A DNA stretch of 64,000 bases from Phragmites australis. Lineage: Eukaryota; Streptophyta; Magnoliopsida; Poales; Poaceae. The stretch lies in NCBI RefSeq assembly GCF_958298935.1, contig NC_084924.1:1674001-1738000 (forward strand). Reading direction: 5' to 3'. Shown piece after piece: positions 22,748 to 33,129 of this stretch (positions are counted from its first letter, which is position 1; the number at the start of each line of letters is the position of its first letter). Both the position numbers and the translations under genes were made by a program. The notes under the pieces are model-generated. The model ran no database searches. It was not told the origin of the DNA and saw only the letters and a program-made list of their open reading frames with translations.

Positions 22748-25036
22748 ATGGCAGCCGCTTGCCCTCTTGCTATCACCTTCTTCTTCTGCTGTATCCTCCT
22801 CCTTGAAACCATCTGCACTTCAGGTCAGTATCCATTTTTCTTTTCTGAATCTTTCCCGTATTATATATAAAGTTTTTTCCTGTTCATGTCTGAAGCTATT
22901 AATCAGCATAATATTCTTCCATTGATGCAATTAGCATATGTAGCATATGCTTGTGCAAGAGTATCTGACGAAATATGCCTTCCCAGAAGTAACTCTTGCC
23001 AGTTTTTTTTTTTTTCTTTCAGGAGCGTTTCTGGATATCTCATATGATTCAACACAAGTCAAGATACTGTCCAGCTCAGTGATCACTGAGTACAGAGTCA
23101 TGGTCACTGAGCAGCAGCATGCCTACCTCTTCTTGAAGCCATTTGAGTGCAGCAGCAGGACGAGGTCATGCAGGTCAGAGCATCTTGCCGGCTCATTCGT
23201 CAGTGAAGTTCTTGTGCCCAACCAGCACCTCAACGTCAGCACCATCATCGTCACGGTCGACGAGAGGCAGCTCGGAGCCTTGCACCGCACCTTGCAGTCG
23301 GTTCACGCTTCTCTCGGCAGCGCCGGATTGGCGCGGAGCATTAATGTCTCGCCGGAGCTCTCACCGTCTTCTCTACGGATCATACCCAAGAATCGTCACG
23401 ATAAAAAGCAATGGGGTAAGATCATGGAGTTCGTGAGGAGGTCAGGCTCGTTTGTTCAGGTGGAGATGGAGATGGAGGCAGAGGTGAACGGTAAACTCGC
23501 CGTCAGCGCGGCGATCCAAGAGGCCGTCGCTGATCTCGCCGCTCTGTCGAGCGCGGACGCCGGCGTAGTGCTCCATCTCAAGAGCCGTGCGGCTCCAAGG
23601 ATGGTGGAAATGGCTAAGCTGGTCGGCGATATCAGTCAAGAGAAGTGGTTCTTGGGTCTTCTCGTGGACGTCTCGTCTCCTCGGCGGGAGCTCGCTGAGG
23701 CAAGAGCAACGGCGCACGACGAGTTCTCGCCGGTCACCAACCCGGCGACGATGCCCGTGACCAACCCGGTGACCGTGCCCGCCACGAACCCGGTGACGAA
23801 CCCGATGTCTCCGGGCTTCGTCACCGTGCCGTCGACCAACCCGGGCAACGGGTTCGCGACCAACCCCAACCTCCCGCCGCTGTACCCTGAGCCGACGACG
23901 CCGACCACCATGCCCGGCCCGACGACCACAACGCCAACCCCGATGACGGTGCCCGCCCCCACCATGAACCCGGTCACCACGCCGACCATGCCGGGGCCCG
24001 TCACCAACCCCACAACCCCGGTGACCAACCCAGCGACCACGCCAACGCAGTTCCCGGGCACGTCGCCGGTCACCAACCCCGTCACCACCTACCCGTACCC
24101 CCAGCAGGGCGGCGGCGTGGGCGTGGGCACCGGTGGCATGCCGACGACGCCGGTGTACCAGCCACCGGCGACAATGCCCGGCACGGTGCAGCCCGCCGCG
24201 CCCACCGTGGCGGGTCAGACGTGGTGCGTCGCCAAGACGGGCATGATGGAGACCGTCCTGCAGGACGGTCTCGACTACGCCTGCGGTATGGGCGGCGCCG
24301 ACTGCTCGGCCATCCAGCCGATGGGCAGCTGTTACAACCCCAACACCCTGCAAGCGCACGCCTCCTACGCCTTCAACAGCTACTTCCAGAGGAACCCGTC
24401 GCCAGCGAGCTGCGATTTCGGAGGAGCCGGCATGCTCGTCAACGTCAACCCAAGTAAGTGATCATGCCTTGCAACTGATTCGTCATGCACTAAACCGAGA
24501 CAGCAAGAACTCAAAACCGCGAAAAAGAACTCGTAATTACGTACACTTCTAACTCAGAGTTACAAATCTTGCAGGTTCAGGAACTTGCATCTATCAGACA
24601 TCAGCAGGGTGAGAACGAACTCGATCTTCTTTCGGTTGTACCAGTAGCATGATCATTTTTTTTTGGAACGAAAAGTAGCATGATCATTTCAAGCATGCCA
24701 TATATGCAGTGTGCAGTGACTGTGTTCTGACTGCATCCATGTTGCAACCTGTGCAGTTTCGGCGCCGGTTACATCCCCGGGGTGACAGGCACCGTGCCCA
24801 CCGGTTACATCCCCGGGGTGACAAGCACCGTGCCCACGGGCACAGCAACGGGCACGGCGGTGGGCGGGGGCTCGGGCTCGACGGTGCTGAACGCGAACAA
24901 CCCCGGCGGGAATTCGATGTACGGCGGCTCCGACAACCCGACGGGCTTGACCGCCGGCTCGGCCTCCCTGTCCTGCGGCTGGGTCCTGTGCCTCATCTGG
25001 ATGATCGCCTTTGCTTTTGTCAATGAGAAAGTGTAG
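22748..25036 (+). CDS. X8-domain (CBM43) GPI-anchored protein with GH17-like N-terminal region
   Basis: Exons 22748-22823, 23023-24453, 24575-24608 and 24757-25036 give 606 residues, all with GT-AG introns and matching phases. Residues 1-25 form a signal peptide (MAAACPLAITFFFCCILLLE). About 30-250 faintly resembles the middle of glycoside hydrolase 17 (SEVLVPN, then LQSVHASLGSAGLARSINVS, then SPSSLRI). About 260-423 is a Pro/Thr/Asn-rich linker with many VTNP repeats. About 425-515 is an X8 domain beginning WCVAKTGM, with its conserved cysteines, continuing through the short third exon (SGTCIYQTSA). The C-terminus (SLSCGWVLCLIWMIAFAFV) is a typical GPI-addition tail. X8 domains bind callose, for example at plasmodesmata. 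Expected place: outer face of the plasma membrane or cell wall. The GH17-like part is too short and diverged to be called a glucanase. Confidence 0.9.
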
Positions 25037-25740
25037 CCTCCTTGTGCTGCTGTACTAGTTCAACACATCTACATGTTGTTAATCCAGTTTGTGTACAGAT
25101 TGGTATGAATAGATACTTTTAGATATAACTATATGATTAATTATTAAAAGTTGTGTTTATTGAGAAGAGATGTCTTCTCAATGAATATATCCTCTTATCA
25201 TATCCTTTTACCATGTATAAATATGTAAACACCATAATTAATAAATATAAGAGTTTATTTACTACTCTATTGTTTCTCTCAATGACTATCTACACTACAA
25301 CACGTTATCAGTACGAATGTTCTCCACGAGACATCAGCTACAATAGAAGAACACTGACGGCAAGAACAGAGATGGACAGCGAGATGGGCTGCGATTCCAC
25401 TCTCCTTATGAACTCCATCGTCTTCTGCTGCGACCAATCCTCAGGTGCCCCGTGCGTATTTTTGCCGTTCATCACAGACAGAAGATCTACACTATGCTAC
25501 AAAGATGATGCACTCGCGTTTTACAAGGCGTTCATCGGCATTAGCACAGATAAGAAATCAATTCCGGCCATCTAGAACAGAGGCACGAAGGCCATCAGGT
25601 ACTCATTGATGCCATACTTTCAACCTTGACGGCGTTGGAGACCGTGTATTCTTTCCGTTCTTCTCCTGATTATTAATGCAAATCAGGTGATTACCTCTTC
25701 CACTTGATATAACACAATGTTCCAAACTTTTGCATATAGA

Positions 25741-26040
25741 CCATACACTAGGTAGTACTCTAATACTACTGCGGGATCTACACTATATCTAACACATAGT
25801 GACTATCCTTAAAGTGTGTACCCAATGTTAAATTTGGAACAAAGGTCTACACCTTTTCAGGTGATTACCTTAATGCATATCCCATATTAACCATACACAA
25901 AGTAGTACCTAAGTACTACTGTGGGATCTACACTATGTTTAGCACACAGTGACTATCCTCAACGTGCGTACCCAATTTGAATATGAATTAAATAAAGGTC
26001 TACACCATTTTGGTGATTACTTTTAAAGTGTTAACACAAG
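25741..26040 (+). repeat. 150-bp tandem repeat in the copia leader
   Basis: Two clear units start with ccatacac at 25741 and 25891 (period 150). Each contains gtagtac...tactact, gggatctacactat, gtgactatcct and ggtctacacc, and ends near ggtgattac. A weaker third copy follows near 26100-26180. Confidence 0.75.
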
Positions 26041-26473
26041 ATTTACATAACACAAGGTAATATAAACATAGGTATCTACTGACAAATGTCATATTATACC
26101 TCCTACTACTGTGAGATATACACCACATCTGGTGATTATCTTCAACGTGTTAGCTACATAATTTGAGATCTACACTATGTAATTTAAGTTTCAACTTGAC
26201 TTTATATATTTTGCATTATTATTACAATATTACTGTAACAATTTTTAATTTACTTACTGTAAATTAATCAAATTTATGGTTAAAATCCATATATGATACA
26301 AAGATCGGCAAAGAGTTCGATAAACTCACACTCAACGGTCACAATTATCCAACATGAACAATGGACGTCAAGATTAGTCTTGTGTCCCACGGAATAATAG
26401 TGGCACTACTACCTCCCCAAGAGAGAGAACCACCGCTACAAGATCATGTTATATATAGTGTGTTATACATAAG

Positions 26474-27891
26474 TGTCGGAGGGTTAACTCCTGTCGCAGG
26501 AATCCTGATGGACCCCTTTTTAGAGATTCGGTCGGGGGATGATCCTGAATATGTTCGCCGGAGAAATAAATGGGTATGGATGCGATGGCCGGTGGGGCGG
26601 AATGATCTGGTGCGGAACGGAATAAATGCGTTGGTGTTTAGACAGGTTCGGACCGCACGGAGGCGTAACACCTTACTCCTGTATGGATACTATAAATGCC
26701 CTGAGAATGTTCCTCAAGGATGTTGCTGGTTACAAGAATGTTTGTCTATCTTAGAGCCTGAGGCTCCTTATTCTTCAGTCTGTGTGTGTCTGCTGGCTTT
26801 GGGTGCTCTCGATCTTCTCTTCTCTTCGCTACTTCAAGAACTCTTCTGTCTTTGTCCGTGCTGCCGGCTGCTTTAAATACCCGCCGGCAGTAGTGTGCCC
26901 CTAACGGGAGGGGGGCACGAGTTCCAAGATACCTTAAATGGAAAGGGCGTCATCATAGCCTCTTTGCGAAGTGACCGGGGGTGGAAAATGCGTCCCACGC
27001 CCGGTCATTCGTCACCATAAATGCACTGGCAACGGGCGCCGTGGAGAGGGCCCACCGGGCAGCCGCAGAGCGACCCGGCGTGCCCGCCCTATCTTGTTCT
27101 CCTGCCACAGCAGCGCGGCAGACGGAACGCCTCGGCCCTTACGACGTTATCCCGAGACGGGCCGGATGGCACGGGATGGGACCCGTGCATTTAATGACCC
27201 CACGCCCTCCTGCCAGAATGTGGCAGGAATTGACACAGAGCGTGGCGGGAGCAGTTGGGGGTGATAGGCCACGCGCGCTCTTTAAATGCGGCCTTGGGTC
27301 TTTAACTAGCTGACACCTCATCAGTGGGCCCCTCGGGGGCCACTGTCAGGGGGCTCTCTGAGTCGTCGGGGAACCGAGTGCTCGGGGGTCACTATTCACC
27401 TCCCCGAGCACTCTCTCCCGAGAATGTCCTTTCTTGATCCTCAGGGAACCGAGTGCTCGGGGGTACTGTTCACCTCCCCGAGCACTCTCTCCCGGGCACG
27501 CTTGTACGGATCCTTGGGGGACCGAGTGCTCGGGGGCCGCTGCCCGCAGCCCTGAGCACTCTCTCCCGGAACTTCCTTTAGTGGGTCCTCAGGATACTTG
27601 GGTGCCCAGGGGGCCACCGCTCGCCCGGTACTTAGCTTTCCTGGTCGTCGGGGGACTCGGGTGCTCGGGGGCCACCGTATACCTCCCCGAGCACTTTCTT
27701 CCCGGTACTTGGACTTCGCAGATCATCGGAGAACTTGGGTACTCGGGGACCACTGACTGTGACCCCGAGCGCCCTCTCCCGGGACTCAATCTTTTTTACC
27801 TCGTGGAGGAGACTCCGCGGAATGACGCTACGTGGCGGATTGCTTACCTAGCCTCAGGATTCGAGAACCCTCAGTTCCTGATTCACCGACA
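26474..27891 (+). mobile_element. Solo LTR (family A copy 3) with ATAAG target duplication
   Basis: It starts tgtcggaggg and ends attcaccgaca, 1418 bp. The perfect repeat ATAAG flanks it at 26469-26473 and 27892-27896. It carries a tttaaatacccgccggcag promoter-like region near 26870, also seen in the 10351 copy. A hairpin-type array lies at about 27370-27790. Confidence 0.93.
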
Positions 27892-27957
27892 ATAAGGCAT
27901 CATATCCATCTGAATCCCAAGTCTGAGTATCTGATAGAAAATCCGAGCACTTTGTGA

Positions 27958-28751
27958 CTAGCTTTTAAAAGTAGATATGAACAGCTGTCATTCTGCCGAT
28001 GAGTGAATTCATAGGGTAGAAGTTTTGTGTGTAAAACTAGAGGGGCTGAGCTGAGCTACTCTGAATGATGCTTGGCCATGCATGTTGTAGTTGAGCAAGA
28101 TGCTATAATTGATCTCACTAGATATTTTCCTGCATCATCATTTCCATGATACTGCTCATTGCTCAATGGACCTTTTGATCCGACAAGATTGGCATGTAAA
28201 TCTGTAATTGCTACTGAAATTTGACAGGGTCAGCTTGTCTCGAAAAAATGTCCCCCAAAGTTTTCTGATTTCTTACACAGGCTTTCAGGTGGGTGCGCCT
28301 GGATGTCGGGGACCAACAAGTCTCGCCTCCAAGCTTCATTGCTACTACTATCAGAGATGGTATCTAGAAGTTTCGCTACAGTGCAAAACAAATGAAATCT
28401 GCATGCTTATAGAAGCATTTAGGATCCGAAGTCCAAACATATGCATCCTTTTTCATTTGCATGTACCAGCTTGTCTCAGCAAATAGAAACTGAATGGCGG
28501 TTGCTACTTGCTACAGACCTACAGTCAAACAATGATGATACAGAAATTGATCGGACAAATCCCTTCAGACAAATAGCTTAGATCAGCATAACCTGAGAAA
28601 TTAAATATCTCATGCTCCTCGAACAAAATTTCAGCAGCAATAGCTACTAGACCAACAATATGGTTTGGAATTACAAGCAGCCCTTCTTTGCAGGACACTA
28701 GGAAGTCTTGTTGTATCCCTAAAGCTTCGATGAGCTTCATGATCCGGTTCC
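27958..28751. other. Intergenic between the copia fragment and RCL1
   Basis: No gene is recognised. The last 200-250 bases before 28752 are the expected 3' UTR of RCL1 (minus strand); no polyadenylation site was assigned. Confidence 0.4.
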
Positions 28752-31325
28752 TTATGAAATCTTCCGAGCAAGATTCTTCACTCCCGCACCAACACATTTT
28801 AAGGTAACGGTGTTTGAATTGGGATCGGGCTTGATAATGAACTTGACATCAAGAAAATCTCTGATGTTTCGAAGCGTTTCTATTGCATAAGGAGTCAACT
28901 GACCGACACGAACCTTTGATACATCAGGTGGGCATAAAGCACACAGGATAAACAGAAGGCCCTGCAAGCATTTACAGGAGAAATGTAATGCCAAAAAAAC
29001 TGATGTTTAGATACATGTAACAAATGACTAATATCCAAAGAGAACAGCTTAAGAGAGGGGCAGACACAACCTAAGACACCAATTTACAAAATATTGCATT
29101 CAAGAGGGGGCTCACACAATCTCGGACATCAAATCAATTTAACTAAGTAGGTGGCTCAAGAAATTTGCCTATATCCAGGTACCCAAAAATACTACATAGA
29201 AGTCGAATAGGTTAGCTGCTTTCCTGGGCATGAACAGACCAAAAGAACAATTGCCACATAGCTCTGTCTAAAACTTCACAGAGCGTACAATAAAATATAT
29301 CAAGCTTACCAGAGGTGGCATACAATAAATTAGCAGCCACAATTCAGAAAGGCGGCCTAGACTAATGCAGCATTTAAGCAATGAAAAAGCATGTATATAA
29401 GGCCAGACCTGATGTGTTGAATCAACAACTCCTCCTTGAGCAACCTCTTCTAGTAGCATTGATGCAGCTTGAACGCCAAGATCCTCTGGTGACATCAGCT
29501 CAGGCTTCTCAGATTCTTCATTTAATTCGTCAACATTAGGATAGCTCACTGTGGCATCAACAGAGAGCAGACAGCCTGTGGTGGTCTCAGCAACTAAAGA
29601 TACACCATAGCCTGCTGACCTGCCAAATGTTAGAAAAACATATAAAGAGAACTGGCAAATTGTAGAGTCACGAGAGCCAACAGGATAGCATGCAGTTATT
29701 AGTATTGAATAGGATTGGAAAAATACCTCCCACCAGCAGAACCAGATCTATGATCAGTGAATATATGAACATCAGGAATGAATCGATTGAAAATCCCACG
29801 TGCAGCATAGATAATGCGATGTTCAATCTGCGGAGACACTCTAGTGGAGAATGAAACACCCCGTATCCTCTTCACCATACCTTCATCAACCCAGTTTGCT
29901 GCCTGTGAAGGCACTTAACATCAAATGCCAATGACAGTGGAGTTGGCATATAATCAGTGGGAAATCAAATGAACGTACCGTTAGTGTACTATTTATATTG
30001 GGAACCCGGAGAAACACTTCACCACCACCAAGAGGAGGAGATCCCCGGCTGTCAATTTTTAGCTCCAACCCTTCCAGAGGAACACCAAAATGCTTGAGCA
30101 TATGCAGGGTAGTCATTCGGAAAGTGTCAACGGAAGGGTCCTTCGTATCATTGGTGATTCCTAGAAGCACGGCATCGGATGTAGATTTAGAAATAAAAGA
30201 TGGTACAACCATAAACTTTGCATGGAAAATAACTAGAGGTGTATTATACCGGCCCCTTGTATTTTTTCCTAATGGGATTGCTTGAAGCTAACTACACCTA
30301 TTGTGCAGCAGCTACAGTTAATAGCCTTTAGCAGGTCAGCTCCAATTGATTTAGAAATAAAAGATGGTACAACAATAAACTTTGTGTGGAAAATAACTAG
30401 AGGTGTATTATACCGGTCATTTACTTGTTTTTTTCCCTATGGGATTGCTTGAAGCTAACTACACCTATTGTGCAGCAGCTACTGTTAATGGCCTTTAGCA
30501 GGTTACCTCCAATTGCCAAACGAATTACCACAAGGATCTCAACCAAGAGGCTAAAAATTTATTTACTGAGCACCAGTCAATTCAACCAATTTTAGCAAAA
30601 TCCCAACCAAACCATTTCCATTGACATCAACTGCAACCTTGAAGAAATTCATCCACAAATAAATTTTCCCTGCACCAAATCCTTCAGAATAATCCCTTTG
30701 GCAAAACACTGAAACAGCAGCCCGAATAAGGAAAACTCACCTTTGAGCCGAACCGATATGGGCGCCCTGGCGAAGAGACCAAGCAGTATGAGCGGCTCTA
30801 GGAAGTAGCCGATCCCCCGGTGCACCCCACAGTCGTGCTCCAGGCCCTTTCCCCCTACAATCACCCCCGGCTTGTACCTCAGCTTCGTCCCTGCAAGCGC
30901 ACACAAGCACCACATACCCGTAAGCATCAGCAGCCCATAACGAAACCCTAGGCGAACGGCACTACAGAAAAGAACAATTCATCAATGCGGGCCGTGAGCA
31001 CCACGGCAAGGATAATTACTAAGCATATTGCCCGTACCAGACGTATTGCTAATTGATTGCACCACAGCAATAAGGAAAGAATAATTTTGGAACGAAACCG
31101 TCGCGGGAGCAAAGCCGTGCCTGTCTCGTTGAGGTCGAGGTTGTGGTGGTCGGAGATCTTGTCAAGGAGGCGGAGAAGGGAGACCTCGTACGGGCGGAGG
31201 CCCGGCGCGGCGTCCCCGGAGCGGATGTCCTCGATGGTGACGGCGGTGGAGGTCAGCGTCGCCAGCACCAGCCGCTGCCGGAAGTGGCGGCTGCCGGAGA
31301 GCCTCCGGGTCTTGTCCAGCCCCAT
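28752..31325 (-). CDS. RCL1: RNA 3'-terminal phosphate cyclase-like protein (RCL1)
   Basis: Minus-strand exons: 31325-31121, 30890-30741, 30160-29979, 29902-29727, 29619-29409 and 28961-28752, giving 377 residues, close to the yeast and human proteins. Phases agree at every junction. Family marks in order: FRQRLVLATLTSTAVTIEDI and GLRPYEVSLLRLL (exon 1), TKLRYKPGVIVGG (exon 2), GITNDTKDPSVDTFR and SRGSPPLGGGEVFL (exon 3), NWVDEGMVKRIRGV (exon 4), GYGVSLVAETT and PEDLGV (exon 5), and QLTPYAIETLRNIRDF (exon 6). RCL1 acts in the nucleolus in early pre-rRNA cleavage with the GTPase BMS1 and lacks cyclase activity (established for the family). Intron 1 appears to use a GC donor. Intron 2 holds a 164-bp tandem duplication. 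Confidence 0.95.
30184..30513 (-). repeat. 164-bp tandem duplication in RCL1 intron 2
   Basis: Unit 1 starts gatttagaaataaaag at 30184 and unit 2 repeats it at 30348, running to about 30513. The units are roughly 90% alike. Unit 1 ends 24 bases from the start of exon 3, so the duplication may carry branch-point sequence. Confidence 0.85.
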
Positions 31326-31406
31326 TCTCGCTGCCGGAGCCGGAGCGGGTTCCTTCGTTCGCCTCGCAAGGTGGGGGTGGATCGTGCGGCGGAAGCGGGG
31401 AGGGGC

Positions 31407-31530
31407 TAGGGTTTTGCGCGCGCCGACGAGGGTTGGCGGCCGCGGCTTGAGGTTGGAGTGGGAGAGGTCGCTGATGTGTGGGGTCGGCTGCTCTGGGTAT
31501 TCATAGGCCCACGCTGCAGCCTCGTGGGCC
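31407..31530 (-). promoter_or_regulatory. Telo-box and two site II elements upstream of RCL1
   Basis: In gene orientation the region 80-205 bp upstream of the start codon contains a telo-box AAACCCTA (31407-31414) and two site II cores, at 31506-31511 (ggccca on the plus strand) and 31525-31530 (tgggcc). Telo-box plus site II is the standard pair in plant ribosome-biogenesis gene promoters, which fits RCL1's role. Confidence 0.65.
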
Positions 31531-31559
31531 TCAAGCCAACTATGCACATCAGTTAAAAA

Positions 31560-33129
31560 ATATTACCAAACTTTAGGCCCGTTTGGATGAATTTCGAAGG
31601 AAAAGAAAAGGTTTTTTATTAGACGCATACAATTGGTAAAACATTGTATTTAAAGAAATGTAGAATCAGAAAAGATGGTTTTGTGCTTATTACCGGTTCA
31701 TCCTCCGAATTAAGACCTGTTGTTTATAGGTCTGGGAATAAAGAAAGAACAATATCCATTTCAATATATTTCTAACAGATTTTTTTTCCGATCGACAAAG
31801 TAATGATATTTGATTCTCATAGATCCGACTGCAATTTTTTTCTGTCGGTAAGGAAATGGTGGAATCCCAAAACGGACGAAAAGAAGTAAAAGTAGCGTTT
31901 GGAATGGAGGATTTATTTGGCAAATTCCTTGGCCTGTACTTTCTTTTTGTAATATAGGAAAACCCATTTCCATTACGTAATAACGGAATCCAGCGTTACA
32001 ATCAACACCTTACATAAAAATTGAAACGGAAAGTTAGAACATCTAAGATAGAGAATAATATAGAGATAAACAAATAAATATAATTTATCATACTTAAACA
32101 TAGTCTTATGCAACATAATTCTCATACAACAAAAAACAAATAAAGATGCAACATAGTCATCACATTACATGTATGATTGAGTCTTATGCATACAAAAGAT
32201 AAAAAAAAAATAGATTATGATAGATTATCTCTCGCTCTTCCTCTTTCTTACTTCTTTTAACTTCTCTCTCTTTGACATCTAGTATCAAAAAGATTTAATC
32301 ATCCTGAAGAGAAGGTGAGAGAGGCCTCAGATAGATATTGTAGAAGTGGTCAGAGAAGTTGTTGAACTGTTGTTGAAGATTTTGCTGTCTAAGAGACAAA
32401 GTATTAAATATTTCATTCAAATCCTGGTTCTGAGCATACAAAGCTGCAATGCCTTTTTGAGCGAGAGCTATGGTCTGCTGAGTATGCTGATAGTAGGTCT
32501 CCTCAAAGTTCGTGTGAAAAGCATCCAAGCTCTGCTAAAAACCCTGCTAAATAGATATCATATATGGATCAAAGAAACCAGCTGGAGATGTCCACTGAGG
32601 AGGAACTAGCTCTGAAGCTGGTTGAGCTTGTGGAGGAACATAATGCTGAGCTACAGGAAAACCCTGCCTCCCTTGACCTCTATAAAAAATGAGGGGATTC
32701 ACTTTGAAAGGTTTGCATTCCATGTGTTTTATATCACAAGATGTTTGGTGAAAATTTTACTTCAAAAGAATGAGAGACATGATACATGGAGCAAAATAAA
32801 GATTTAGAGTTATGCTCACTGTGATATCATCAATAGCCCTTAATATATACTTGACCATATCAAATTTTCTCCTGTTCATGACATGATTGATGATATTCTA
32901 ATAATGATCTCGAATAGCATCACTGTTTCTACTTTTTAAAATAAAAAAAAATCTCCAGATCTACAACAAGCTGCTGCTTCATTAACTCCATCATAAGTGC
33001 CGGTAGCTCATCCAAAAAATCACCACGCCATTGCCCAGGATCATCCAATTGATTAAATTTTTGGTGACCATAGTAAGGGTGTTCAAATTCATTCTTGTAT
33101 TGCTTCATTTTATGAACACTATTCTTTTA
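31560..33129. other. Intergenic with unassigned repeat-like sequence
   Basis: At 31572 a ttaggcccgtttggatg motif resembles one end of a Tourist- or hAT-type MITE, but no partner end was found. On the minus strand 33100-32295 holds broken coding-like pieces (NEFEHPYYGHQKFNQLDD; VPPQAQPASELVPPQW; QHTQQTIALAQKGIAALYAQ) that look like a transposon protein with Gln-rich, coiled-coil character. I cannot name the family. Confidence 0.4.

Larger units (their letters stand above)
25152..27957 (+). mobile_element. 5' fragment of a copia retrotransposon, split by a solo LTR
   Basis: A short LTR-like segment (about 25152-25302, TG...CA) is followed at 25303 by cgttatcagtacga, like the half-tRNA-Met primer site used by some copia elements. 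A repeat-bearing leader follows. Near 26290 the start of a gag reading frame appears (FDKLTLNGHNYPT, then MDVKISLVSHGI), with one stop. The frame reaches 26473, where the 26474-27891 solo LTR is inserted. It continues in the same frame after the LTR from 27897 to a stop near 27957. No pol was found downstream, so the element is truncated. It lies just downstream of the X8 gene. Confidence 0.75.

Noticed and set aside
22947..23022. In-frame Met upstream of X8 exon 2 as the protein start
   Set aside because: These bases form the end of intron 1, with a polypyrimidine tract and tttcag acceptor; exon 1 at 22748 supplies a proper signal peptide in the right phase.
23442..24359. 305-residue minus-strand frame
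   Set aside because: It is antisense to exon 2 of the X8 gene; its His/Arg/Gly-rich text mirrors the GC-rich VTNP codons.
31560..31620. Tourist-like end at 31572 (ttaggcccgtttgg)
   Set aside because: No matching inverted end or target duplication was found nearby.
31680..31990. Possible organelle DNA insertion
   Set aside because: The style recalled plastid spacer DNA, but I could not name a plastid gene; a plastid-genome search would settle it.
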